Assembly: GCA_040285825.1 (NCBI GenBank)
Contig: JAUPSS010000002.1
Span: 1,364,001-1,428,000 of the forward strand
Source of the DNA: Eukaryota sp. TZLM1-RC
Lineage: Eukaryota; Metamonada: BaSk clade
Length of the DNA stretch: 64,000 nt
Direction: 5' to 3'
Under the pieces are notes generated by a model. That model made no database searches. It had not been told where the DNA came from and worked only from the letters and a program-made list of their open reading frames with translations. A program made the position numbers and the translations under genes. Shown here piece after piece: positions 1-8,393 of the stretch (positions are counted from its first letter, which is position 1; every line of letters begins with the position of its first letter).

Positions 1-139
1 AGTAATAGAATTAGGAAGAGGAGCTAATTCTTAGTTTATATCGAATATTTATATTATATCGATTATATGTATTTATTTATAGTTATTTCGTTATTTGTAT
101 ATAGTTTTTGTTTCATATTCATATAAGCTGATTTATTTT

Positions 140-236
140 GAAAAAGGGAAGAAGCAGTGTTGGCGCCATAAGGCTTATATAATATGAATGGAAAATAAAT
201 CAGACTTTTCTTTACTACAATAGACTTTAGGCAACA
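140..236 (+). repeat. 3' LTR with preceding polypurine tract, left-edge LTR element
   Basis: A purine-rich tract at 140-157 (AAAAAGGGAAGAAGCAG after a G) is followed directly by a 79-bp segment (158-236) starting TGTTGGCGCC and ending GGCAACA. The same arrangement is seen, inverted, at the end of the LTR element at 45.5-47.1 kb, whose LTR reads TGTTGGCGCC...GGCAACA in that orientation. This looks like the 3' end of a diverged, internally deleted relative whose body lies left of the window. Bases 1-139 are AT-rich internal sequence without a coding frame. The right-hand target duplication cannot be checked because the other end is outside the window. Confidence 0.6.
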
Positions 237-383
237 CAAGCACCAAAGAAGTCATACACTTCTATTGTCAGGTTTCAGAGACACCAAATACAAACTTAAA
301 TCGGGCTCCAATCAAAGACAAGAACCAAATTGTTACATTCAAAATATAAGGATAAAGAATAATTATTAAAAAAGTTAAGCAAG

Positions 384-2292
384 GTGTTCCCAATCCTGTA
401 CATCAATTCTGTACATCGAAGTGCAATTTATAATGTTATTCAAAAAGAATTTCCAGAATTACCCAGCTATTCTTATTTATTTTATGGCAGAGCCAGTGAA
501 CTAATTTGTGAATCTTATACACTATTCTCGTCTTCTGGAGTTAAGCAAGGTGATCCCATTGGGCCATTACTCTTTTGTTTAGCAATTCACAATTCTTTGA
601 TTCATTTCAGTAATCGTTATACGATGTTGAAAATAGTAGAATACATGAATGATATTTCAATTATTGGCCATTGAATGTTTTTAATGAAATTGCTGCCGAA
701 GCCTCACTGTTTTACAGAGATATTGGTCTTTTGCTTAATGCCGACAAATGTCTCCTCATAGGAAAGGTAAAAGATAGATTAACCATTGATGGTGTTGAAA
801 TTCCTTTTCTTAACTATTCCTCAGATGCTTTTCGTTTCCTAGGATGCTGGCTTGGAAATGTTCCAAAAATTACTGAAGAATTGAATAATCTTTTAATAAA
901 ATTGGATTCTGAACTTGATACAATTACGTCATTTGAAATTGAGAAACATATTAAGTTTTTTATTTTAAAAATTTGCTACTCCGGTAAAATTACTCACATT
1001 TCAAAAACAACATCTCCTGATGTTTCACGTGAGTTTTGCCGCTCATTTAACTATTTGAGAACAAAATTTTTTGCATCTTTTATCGATGTCAATCCTGAAC
1101 TAATTCGAAGTCATGTATTTTCATCATCTAATTTGGTGGAATTAATTTCACCAAATCGTCTATTCTCTGTCAAGCTGTTTTTCTTGGTGGAGGAAAAAAT
1201 TTTGTATTTGAATTTTGCAACCGTTTTCCCAATAATGTTAATTTATTGAATTTTACAAGAAATAATTTTCTTAGAGACCTACAAAATGCTCTTGATTGTT
1301 TGCCCTCTAAAATTTGGAGTAAATGTTTTCCCGACAGCGAACAGAAAATACCATCTAGAACACTAGTTAATTTGAGGTATTGTGTTAAAAAATTGCTACA
1401 AAATTTAACAACAATTTGTGAAGGATTGAATTTTAAGGTTCGTCTTGACTCGGCCAAAAAAGATAATTCCGCTTTCGCAAATTTTTTGTTAGATGCCCAG
1501 AACAGTTCCTCTTCGTGTTTAATTACTCAGATTCCTTAAATGTATTGTCTTCTTTTAAATGATACCGAATTTTCTTGTACAATGCGCCTTCGATGTTTTA
1601 TTTGGCCTGATAACGTGTTTCATGATTTGATTTGTAAATGTGGATCAAAAATTTCTCCAAATCATTTATTCAATTGTAAACATTTTATTACTTTCCGATC
1701 AAAAGTTCATGATGCGGTAAGAGATCAACTCTATTGTATGTCAAAATCACATAGAATTGTTTCCTATTTAGAACCATTACTTTCCCGTTTGGTTGATGAA
1801 GATTCTTTGAATTCGTTTGGTCGAAATAGAGGTGATTTAATGCTTGAAGGTCTTGAAGGTATTACCATTATTACAGATGTGGGATCCACTGATGTCTGTA
1901 ATGATTATTTTATTCCAATGGCTCAATCAAAAAATAGGAACCCCTTAACTGTTTCCGAAAAAGCCAAAATTGACAAATACAAAGCAAAATTGTTATCCTT
2001 GAATGCAGAATCGCATACTCATTATGTCCTCTGTCCATTTGCAGTTTCCCTTCATGGCACGCTTTGACCTCTTGCTTTGTCTTTTCTGGATGATTTTCTA
2101 GAAATTGTGAAACAACGTACTGGAAGAGTTTTTGACAAGAGTTTTTGGCAAAACAGAATTGTATTTTTAATTTTCAAAGGTGTTGTTCCCTTATTATCTT
2201 CAGCTTTGTTATCTCTTGGACGCGTTTATGAAAGAAAAACCTCCAGTCAATTCTTCTTGGCTGATTTGGGTTATGAAGACATAGAATTTTAA
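384..2292 (+). mobile_element. LINE-like reverse transcriptase, family A copy 1 (decayed, 5' truncated)
   Basis: One degenerate reading frame is broken into about five pieces by frameshifts and stops near 670, 1246, 1539 and 2067. The first piece keeps the RT block SGVKQGDPIGPLLFCLAIH and a catalytic-box remnant EYMNDISIIG, in which the canonical YxDD has become YMND. Later pieces hold the thumb and C-terminal region with a CKCGSKI...HLFNCKHF zinc-ribbon-like Cys/His cluster, then a KVHDAVRDQLY block. The end is NRIVF...YEDIEF, a tail shared with family F. The N-terminal half of RT is missing. AT-rich 3' sequence runs to about 2340. The multiple lesions make it non-functional. It is a non-LTR-type element by motif; the clade is not assigned. 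Confidence 0.85.
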
Positions 2293-2414
2293 CCTTGTCG
2301 TATAGTTTGTTTTTGTTGGAATAAATAAAAATAATTTAAAGAAAAAGTAACAAATTGATTGAAAATTGAAAATATCAATTCATTTTAACACCAACAACTT
2401 TCTTCCATTGCTCG

Positions 2415-2936
2415 ATGTCTTCAAAAAAGTACACTCTCAGCAACCAGAAATCACTCAAACTTGGTGTGGACCAAAGCATCATAAATCATGTAAGAGGAAA
2501 AGATCAATACACTGTTGTCAATCGATATACAGATGCTGCCATAGCTCTATCTTTTATAGCAGTTGTAGCTGGTGCTTTTTCCCGCTGGTACCCGATTCCA
2601 CCTGAACACGATAGAATGTGGAAACTAGGATGCTTGGTGGTATATGTTCTATCTGTTTCTTTGTTGAAAGTTGTCTCGTTATTCCGAGGTAGGAACTGTA
2701 TTGTAGTAGCAGACTCATTATCAAAGGGTGGCCGTATTCGATTCTTTATTGATACCTGTATGAAGAAAGCTGATGATCAGTATCATATTGTTGTTCGATC
2801 CAAGCATGGGAGCAAAAAAACGACAAGCATATCAATTGGTCAATTTTTTTATGAAGATGGGCAATTGGAAACTAAAAAAGTTGATGAAACTCTGTCTCAA
2901 CTGATTAAGGAAGTTCTTCGTAAAAAACAACAATAA
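2415..2936 (+). CDS. Signal peptidase complex subunit 2 (SPC25/SPCS2-like)
   Basis: This 173-residue protein fits the small ER membrane subunit that assists co-translational removal of signal peptides. The N-terminal 35 residues are soluble. Two membrane segments lie at about 40-58 and 70-90, separated by a short loop containing RWYPIPPEHDRMWK. A basic C-terminal domain of about 80 residues ends in a Lys-rich tail. The D-A membrane start, the Pro-rich loop and the two-helix layout are typical of the SPC25 family, whose members are usually 170-230 residues. The ATG at 2415 is the first in frame. The stop lies about 80 bp from the convergent stop of the next gene, and an AATAAA-like signal is present just after the stop. 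The assignment rests on topology and weak motif likeness. Confidence 0.6.
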   Translation: MSSKKYTLSNQKSLKLGVDQSIINHVRGKDQYTVVNRYTDAAIALSFIAVVAGAFSRWYPIPPEHDRMWKLGCLVVYVLSVSLLKVVSLFRGRNCIVVADSLSKGGRIRFFIDTCMKKADDQYHIVVRSKHGSKKTTSISIGQFFYEDGQLETKKVDETLSQLIKEVLRKKQQ

Positions 2937-3017
2937 TTGTTAACTATGAATTAGAAATAAAAATTCCTCTAAATTTACATTTATGCAAAAAAACATTTGT
3001 TAGAAAAAGGAAATCTC

Positions 3018-4154
3018 TTAATCATCATCATCATCTCTGTAGCTAATCAAGAAGACCACTTCATACACTAACACTATTATAAAAGTGTAATTAGTCTCAT
3101 AACACACAAAACCAAACTTTCCAAACAAAGACAACAAACCAGAAGGACCTAAAACAAGGCTGAAAACGGCAAAGATAAGTGAGCTGAAAAGGCCAAACAC
3201 CAACCATCGAACCTCCATTGTAGACATTGAGAAGATTTCCCAATCATCAAATAACTTAAATATTTTACTGGTGATTAATAAAAGAAAAAACAGTGGAGTA
3301 ACAACATCCCCAGCCACGACCATACAAACTATTATGAAGGGAATAGCAATGGTACAGTAGAGTCGAACCTTGTCAGTCTCACAACAGAGGGAGATAATAA
3401 TCATTACTGAAACTGCAAACCTAATAATGTCAGATAGGACACAAGGGAAAGGACTGTCAATCCATAGAGAAGAGTTTACAGAAAAAGTAACATTAACAAA
3501 ATCAGTTCCCAAATCCGTGGGGGCTTTAAGGGAAACCCAGGTAGAATCCGAAAGTTCCATCAGAGAAGACTGGGAAAATTCATAATTGCAGGAATCTTCG
3601 ACTAATTTACACTGGTACCCTGCATTGAAAAAACGAAGGGGACACCTTTTACCTATCAACACTTCAGATACTGGGTTTGCAAGTAGTTGTAGACGTTCCA
3701 GATCAGAGGTAGAGAGCAGAAAGTGGACACGTTCGTATTGGGGGACAAGAATGAAGAAATCACCCCCTTTTGCTGTGTCAATCTCTGCATTAAAGGAGTG
3801 CATGGTTAGTTTACATGATGTACCAGTTGTGGCAGACAATTCTAAAAATAAATCTCCAAGTATGGAGAAGCCTGCCTGATAATAACAAGCATCGAAAGCA
3901 ACGTACAGAGAAGAATCAGTTACCTCATCATTGTATCGAGTTGATGTAGGAAAATCTGAAAACCGAGTGCGTAAGGTGACCGGTGATAAGCAGTTGGCGA
4001 CTAGAAAGGAATTTGATGGTACAGAAGGAGAAATAACTCGCAATTGCGAAGGTGACTGCGAGTTTACATCAACTGAAATCTCTTCATTAAGAGGAAGAAT
4101 GGTGTGACACGAATATAGAGCAATCAATAGACAAAAAAGAAGAGTTTGACACAT
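3018..4154 (-). CDS. Unknown polytopic membrane protein with signal peptide
   Basis: A 378-residue protein of unrecognised family. It starts with a clear signal peptide (about residues 1-18, Leu-rich, followed by SCHT). A predicted luminal or extracellular region follows to about residue 225, with several Cys and N-glycosylation-type sequons (NVT, NSS). Residues about 225-370 contain roughly five hydrophobic segments, and the protein ends in an acidic tail RDDDDD. The architecture resembles many ER/Golgi glycoproteins with an N-terminal luminal domain and C-terminal membrane bundle, but no motif identifies one. The ATG at 4154 begins the signal peptide directly. It is convergent with the SPC25-like gene, leaving about 80 bp for both 3' ends. 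The frame is intact. Confidence 0.7.
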   Translation of the reverse strand: MCQTLLFCLLIALYSCHTILPLNEEISVDVNSQSPSQLRVISPSVPSNSFLVANCLSPVTLRTRFSDFPTSTRYNDEVTDSSLYVAFDACYYQAGFSILGDLFLELSATTGTSCKLTMHSFNAEIDTAKGGDFFILVPQYERVHFLLSTSDLERLQLLANPVSEVLIGKRCPLRFFNAGYQCKLVEDSCNYEFSQSSLMELSDSTWVSLKAPTDLGTDFVNVTFSVNSSLWIDSPFPCVLSDIIRFAVSVMIIISLCCETDKVRLYCTIAIPFIIVCMVVAGDVVTPLFFLLLITSKIFKLFDDWEIFSMSTMEVRWLVFGLFSSLIFAVFSLVLGPSGLLSLFGKFGFVCYETNYTFIIVLVYEVVFLISYRDDDDD

Positions 4155-4261
4155 AAAGTGAGGAGACTCAAAAGTAATGTGAATGCTGAAAAGTTATTAT
4201 CGGTGGGAAGTTCCCATAAGTACATGATTTATTTTCGTGTGGAATAATTTTTTGCAAAAAT

Positions 4262-4925
4262 ATATGTAGCTCGGCTGTTTTAAATCAAGATTCATTACAT
4301 GATGCTGTGAGAAACACTGTTTATATTATGGCACGAACTGCAAGAATTTCGTGTATCAAAGAGCCCCTGCTGAAGGAAATGCTTTCTCTGAATAGTTTTG
4401 GTTCTGATGATAGAGGTGATGTATACTGTGATTGGATTGAGAAATCTGAAGCTGCTGTTGACTTGGTCTCCTGTAATGTTGCAAATGATACTTTGGTTCA
4501 CAAAGGAAAACTTAATCCTGTAAGTGCTCTTCAATTTAAAGCAAAGGAAAAACATAGGGTGACAAAGATATCAAAGAAGCTAATGCTGATAGAAATAGAC
4601 CTTTTGTTTTTATTGCTTTCCCATTTTCGATAAACGGAAGACTATCAGTAGAAGCAGGAATTGTTTTAGATGATTTCCAATAATGGTTCAAGAAAAAACA
4701 ATGAACAGATTTGATATCCTTTTATGGCGATCTCGTATCCAGTTTGCAATTATTAATAGATTGCCTCGGTTTTTCAATCGAATTAGAGAAACTTTAGCTA
4801 GACAGCATAGCAGATCAAGATTTTGTAGAAGAAATCTTGATTCAATGAATTTCGTCCCGTTAGTTTTGAATTAATTATGTGCAGTTCGAAAGTTCAATAA
4901 ATTAAATTTTATCAATTGCTGATTA
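4262..4925 (+). mobile_element. LINE-like RT family C, 3' fragment with internal deletion
   Basis: The segment matches the 3' half of the family C element at 56.7-59.8 kb (opposite strand). It includes the block around ARISCIKEPLLKE, the SDDRGDVYCDW motif and the C-terminal FDILLWRSRIQFAIINRLPRFFNRI. It opens with a short piece around the AELNQD region (4270-4292) and then jumps directly into the SLHDAVR block. About 230 bp present in the 58-kb copy are missing, including the CKCIC...CSK Cys cluster. Frameshifts near 4560 and 4630 break the frame. The tail is AT-rich. Confidence 0.75.
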
Positions 4926-5467
4926 TTAATTCATTTAATTAATCACTGCTGTGAATTTCTTTGGAAATGCATTATAGCTGTAGCATGCCTCTATTTCCTT
5001 ATAGGGTTTTCTTCTCAGGATCACAGTGCAGAAGATGCTTCGAAAAAGTGAAGTACAATGGGAGTCTATTACTAGAAACTGAGAATGTTTTAAATTTAAA
5101 ATCTGATAATTGAAGCGTTCCATTTACAAATTTGCATTCTCTTGGACTTCTCCTTCACCAAGTTTTGAGTGATTTCCACGAATGCAAAATAATGAAATAT
5201 AATTAGACATGGTAAATACTCAAGTTATACTAAATCAAAGTAATTACCAAGTCAACTAAAGTAGATTAACATACAACTTAATTAACAACTTAACCTATAA
5301 ATAGTGTTATGATCAAAAAACATAATTATAATCATAAATAAGTAGAAATTTCCATCAGTGACCAAGTATAAATTGCAGACAACCTCACTAGAAACAATTT
5401 TATTACAAATACCAATTCCCAGAAAAATTGATAAAATAGTAAATAATATTAATAAAATAGTAGTAAA
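4926..5467. other. Intergenic, no recognised feature
   Basis: AT-rich sequence between a LINE tail and the 3' end of the tubby-like gene. A 62-codon open frame on the minus strand (4935-5123) has no recognisable features. I see no RNA gene or repeat here. Confidence 0.5.
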
Positions 5468-6283
5468 TTAATGGAACGAAGAACAAGCTATAGCAAAGGC
5501 CATTAAAGGAGACAGTGGACTTCTGAAATCTAATATAAACGAATCTTCACCAGTCTTGCCAAACTGCAGTACAATCTCCTCATTACTCCCACAGGTAAGT
5601 TGAAAATTCTTTTGTGATGCCATACAAACCCTGCCTCCAAAGTTCAGAACGTATGCCTCAGACGATTCATCATAGACTGGTTCTTTTTGAGACAAAACTA
5701 AATCTTGCCCAGACTCTTGATCATGAATACAAGCTGCTACGAAACGTGGTCGTTTTGTGGTCTTTAGACTTCCAGAGAAAGAAATAGAAATAATTGGCCT
5801 TCTTATTGACTGATCACAATGGTCAAAGAGTCTAGACTCCCGGCTATTCGTTTTAAAACATAACTGTGAGTCCAGAATCCCTGCAACTGAGGGTGAACAG
5901 CGAGTAAGTTCATTGGGATCTGTAGAGAATAGCAATGATAATGAGGCTGTCTTCTTTCTCTTTCTAGCAACACAGAGCAGTTGCTTATCAGATTCACGGT
6001 ACAAGAAGTACTTTGGGTAAAGGTTGAGCAAACCTGGCCGTTCTCTTATTACTGTACATCGAAGAATCTTATGTGATGTTGGTGTATGAACATATGTGAT
6101 TGGATCGAGAGCAGTGGTCAGGCCAAGCAAATCTACTGATGTTGATGAAGTTGAGCTGTGATGTTTTGAAGACCTATGGACAGGAGTATCTGGATCTTTC
6201 ACAGGAGTAGACCCTGAAGCCTTTTTAGAAGGCGATACAAGGGTGGGATGTTTGTATGTTAAGGAAGGTGAAGTGTTCCACAT
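5468..6283 (-). CDS. Tubby-like C-terminal domain protein
   Basis: The conservative start (ATG at 6283) gives 271 residues. After about 75 Ser/Thr-rich residues comes a full tubby domain. It opens with HKILRCTVIRERPG and has the basic KQLLCVARKRKKTASLSLLFS strand pair in two parts, a SEAYVLNFGGRV block, ASQKNFQL, and the family-ending signature LQFGKTGEDSFILDF...FAIACSSFH. The domain ends exactly at the C-terminus, as in animal and plant tubby proteins. Tubby domains bind phosphoinositides and many act in ciliary membrane trafficking, which would suit a ciliated cell. An open frame continues upstream to 6439, including an ATG at 6397, but from about 6376 that sequence is the inverted repeat of a Fanzor-bearing transposon. 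The native N-terminus may therefore have been altered or displaced. Confidence 0.9.
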   Translation of the reverse strand: MWNTSPSLTYKHPTLVSPSKKASGSTPVKDPDTPVHRSSKHHSSTSSTSVDLLGLTTALDPITYVHTPTSHKILRCTVIRERPGLLNLYPKYFLYRESDKQLLCVARKRKKTASLSLLFSTDPNELTRCSPSVAGILDSQLCFKTNSRESRLFDHCDQSIRRPIISISFSGSLKTTKRPRFVAACIHDQESGQDLVLSQKEPVYDESSEAYVLNFGGRVCMASQKNFQLTCGSNEEIVLQFGKTGEDSFILDFRSPLSPLMAFAIACSSFH

Positions 6284-6375
6284 ATGATATTGATGAGTTG
6301 AAGTAAGTGATGAAGTGATGAATGGTCTGTCCAAAGCTGTGCTTAAGCAGTCAGTAGTGAGGATGAGCAAGGATA

Positions 6376-6685
6376 TACTGTGAATTTCACTTATCATGCA
6401 TTCCCCTGTCAAATTCACTCCTGTTTTCAACTTTCTCAATGTCTACTCACAGGCTGTAAGAGACATGTGGCGTCATTTGACAAAGACAATCATGATCTTC
6501 ATCAATGGGCTGCCTCACTCAAATACACCTACTGCTTTCACAGAACAAAGCCTCGCGACTTGATCTATTTAAGTGGATCTACCAAATGCTACTAAGGCAT
6601 TTGTAGATCGGTCTCAAAAGTTTTTCCAAAAATTAAAAACAAAATCAAATATCAGTGTTTCAAAAGTGTTTGTTTCTGTATGCTC
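6376..6685 (+). repeat. Left terminal inverted repeat of Fanzor transposon
   Basis: It pairs as an inverted repeat with 8021-8305 and is directly similar to 49894-50203. It includes the shared block around CTCACAGGCTGTAAGAGACA and the block GATCGGTCTCAAAAGTTTTT. The outermost 30 bp are retained here and in the 49.9-kb copy but partly deleted in the right-hand repeat. The segment contains no coding frame of note. Confidence 0.85.
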
Positions 6686-6910
6686 ATTTCTGTTCTCGAA
6701 CACCACATCAATTTCAATCTGAATAATTCAAGAGACAGATTCTTTTTATTGAATTCATGTGAGTTTATCTTGAATCTCCTTCAAAGATTTCCTGCCACTG
6801 CTTAACTACTCTTTTCACATGATAAATTTACCTTTTCATCAAAGAAAACTGGTAAGCTTTTTCTCTTTAATCTTGAAATTTCACAATACTTACTCACTTT
6901 TATTTCTCAT

Positions 6911-8009
6911 ATGCATTGCTGGAAGAAGTTTAGAATAATACCTTTAGCTTCTCATAAAGGTTTTCACTTTCATGAGATACCTTCACATGTTTTCCACTCT
7001 GTGAAAAAAATTCCACTTATTGAAGGATCATCTTCCAAAACAAAGTTCATCAAAAATACATGTCTAAAACGAATATTCAAACAATGTTCTTACCAAAAAT
7101 TTAATATCAACAGAAAAAGTTTGAAAAATAGATTTAAAATTTTTTTATTGAAAACTAATGGTAATGAACTGCTTTTGACCTTTGAAGGTAAAAATAATGA
7201 CTCAGAAAACACAGATGAGCTGGATGAATCACCGAAAAAGAAACGAAGATTAAAAAAGGAAATGAAAAGTGACCCTGATGCCAACAAAACCAGAGAAACA
7301 CAGTTGAAGGGTACTAAACAATACCCCATCGAAGACGTAGACAACCAGTCGAAATCTTGCCTGAAATGCTCCTTATTGGCGTTGATCTGGGACAATCAAG
7401 ATTATGTGGTTACTTCTTAAATGATAATCAATGTGAAGTTATCACTTGTCCAACTGGCAGAAGATACATGACAAGACCTTCACCCAGTAAACACTCTCCC
7501 AACCAATATTCCGTTCAAAATTTCAACCAATATTTGAACCATTGTAATTTGGTCACGAGGAAAATGGACTGTGAAAGTAATCGCCAGAAATGGAAAATAA
7601 TTAAATTTGATAACCGTAGACGAAAAAAGAGACGCTTCCGTGAGAGTCTCAATAAATTTCAAAGACTGGCTAGACATCCTGAAAAACTCTACCTTGCTGT
7701 GGGCACTGCTAATTTCCCTTCTTATTGCCGAAAAGTCAATCGATATGGATCAGAAAGGGCTTTCAGAAAATGGTTGTGTTATCAAAAGGACGTGAAGCAC
7801 TTGTCAACCAGTGAATTAATACAAGCAAACTGTCCAGTTGTTGCATGGCCGAGAGTGCTCAATCAGGCTCATGGCAGATGCGTATTTGTACTGAGTGTCA
7901 AATAGTATATGACAGAGATATTTCCGCTGCAAAAAATATTCAAATTAAGAAGAAAGCGGAAATGTGGCCGGAAAGATACATTTGCCCAGAAGCTCTGTTG
8001 AGGAAATGA
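6911..8009 (+). pseudogene. TnpB/Fanzor-like RuvC nuclease, frameshifted
   Basis: Fanzors are eukaryotic relatives of TnpB, RNA-guided RuvC-like DNA endonucleases. Three frame segments cover about 366 codons. Segment 1 (6911-7370) holds a basic N-terminal region and a nuclear-localisation-like stretch PKKKRRLKKE near 7233. Segment 2 (about 7357-7800) opens with the RuvC-I motif LLIGVDLGQSRLCGYF and continues through a LYLAVGTANFPSYCRK block and RAFRKWLCYQK. Segment 3 (about 7815-8009), reached by another frameshift, carries a C-x2-C pair (RICTECQ) and the RuvC-III signature YDRDISAAKNIQIK, then ends in TGA. The truncated 49.9-kb relative reads across the second shift without a break. The frameshifts make this copy non-functional unless corrected by a sequencing error or unrecognised splice. 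No clear RuvC-II Glu could be placed. Confidence 0.8.
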
Positions 8010-8020
8010 AAGGGGATCCT

Positions 8021-8305
8021 GAGCATACAGAAACAAAAACTTTAGAATAACTTATATTTTATTTTGTTTTTAATTTTTTGAAAAACCTTTTGAGACCGAT
8101 TTACAAATGCCCTGGTAGCATTTGGTAGATCCACTTAGATACATCAAGTCGCGAGCCTTTGTTCTGTGAAAGCATTAGGTGTATTTAAGTCAGGTAGCCC
8201 ATTGACGAAGATCATGATTGTTTTTGTCAAATGACGCTACATGTCTCTTACAGCCTGTGAGTAGACATTGAGAAAGTTGAAAACAGGAGTGAATCTCACC
8301 GGTAT
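8021..8305 (-). repeat. Right terminal inverted repeat of Fanzor transposon
   Basis: This is the reverse complement of the left repeat. It begins 11 bp after the nuclease stop codon, so it also serves as the 3' flank of the nuclease gene. Its outer end lacks about 28 bp relative to the left repeat. The matching 3' flank of the copy at 49.9 kb is conserved, which makes this the natural place to look for a guide (omega) RNA. Confidence 0.85.
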
Positions 8306-8393
8306 AATTGCAATTTAAAATGGGTGAATGTAAATTACCAATCCAATTGTTCCAACCCTAGTTTTTCTTTCTATACCTCAATAGTCATCTATC

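Larger units (their letters stand above)
6376..8305 (+). mobile_element. Fanzor-carrying transposon with long terminal inverted repeats
   Basis: Inverted repeats of about 300 bp (6376-6685 and 8021-8305) flank a TnpB/Fanzor-like gene. The outer ends read TACTGTGAATTTCAC on the left and an abbreviated, internally deleted version on the right. The inner ends meet at TCTGTATGCTC and its complement. A second, 5'-truncated copy of the same element type lies at 49.9-50.6 kb. The insertion sits just upstream of, or inside, the 5' end of the tubby-like gene. TATA occurs at both outer edges, so a TA target duplication is possible but not proven. No DDE transposase or serine recombinase is seen, so movement would need a partner in trans. 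Confidence 0.8.
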
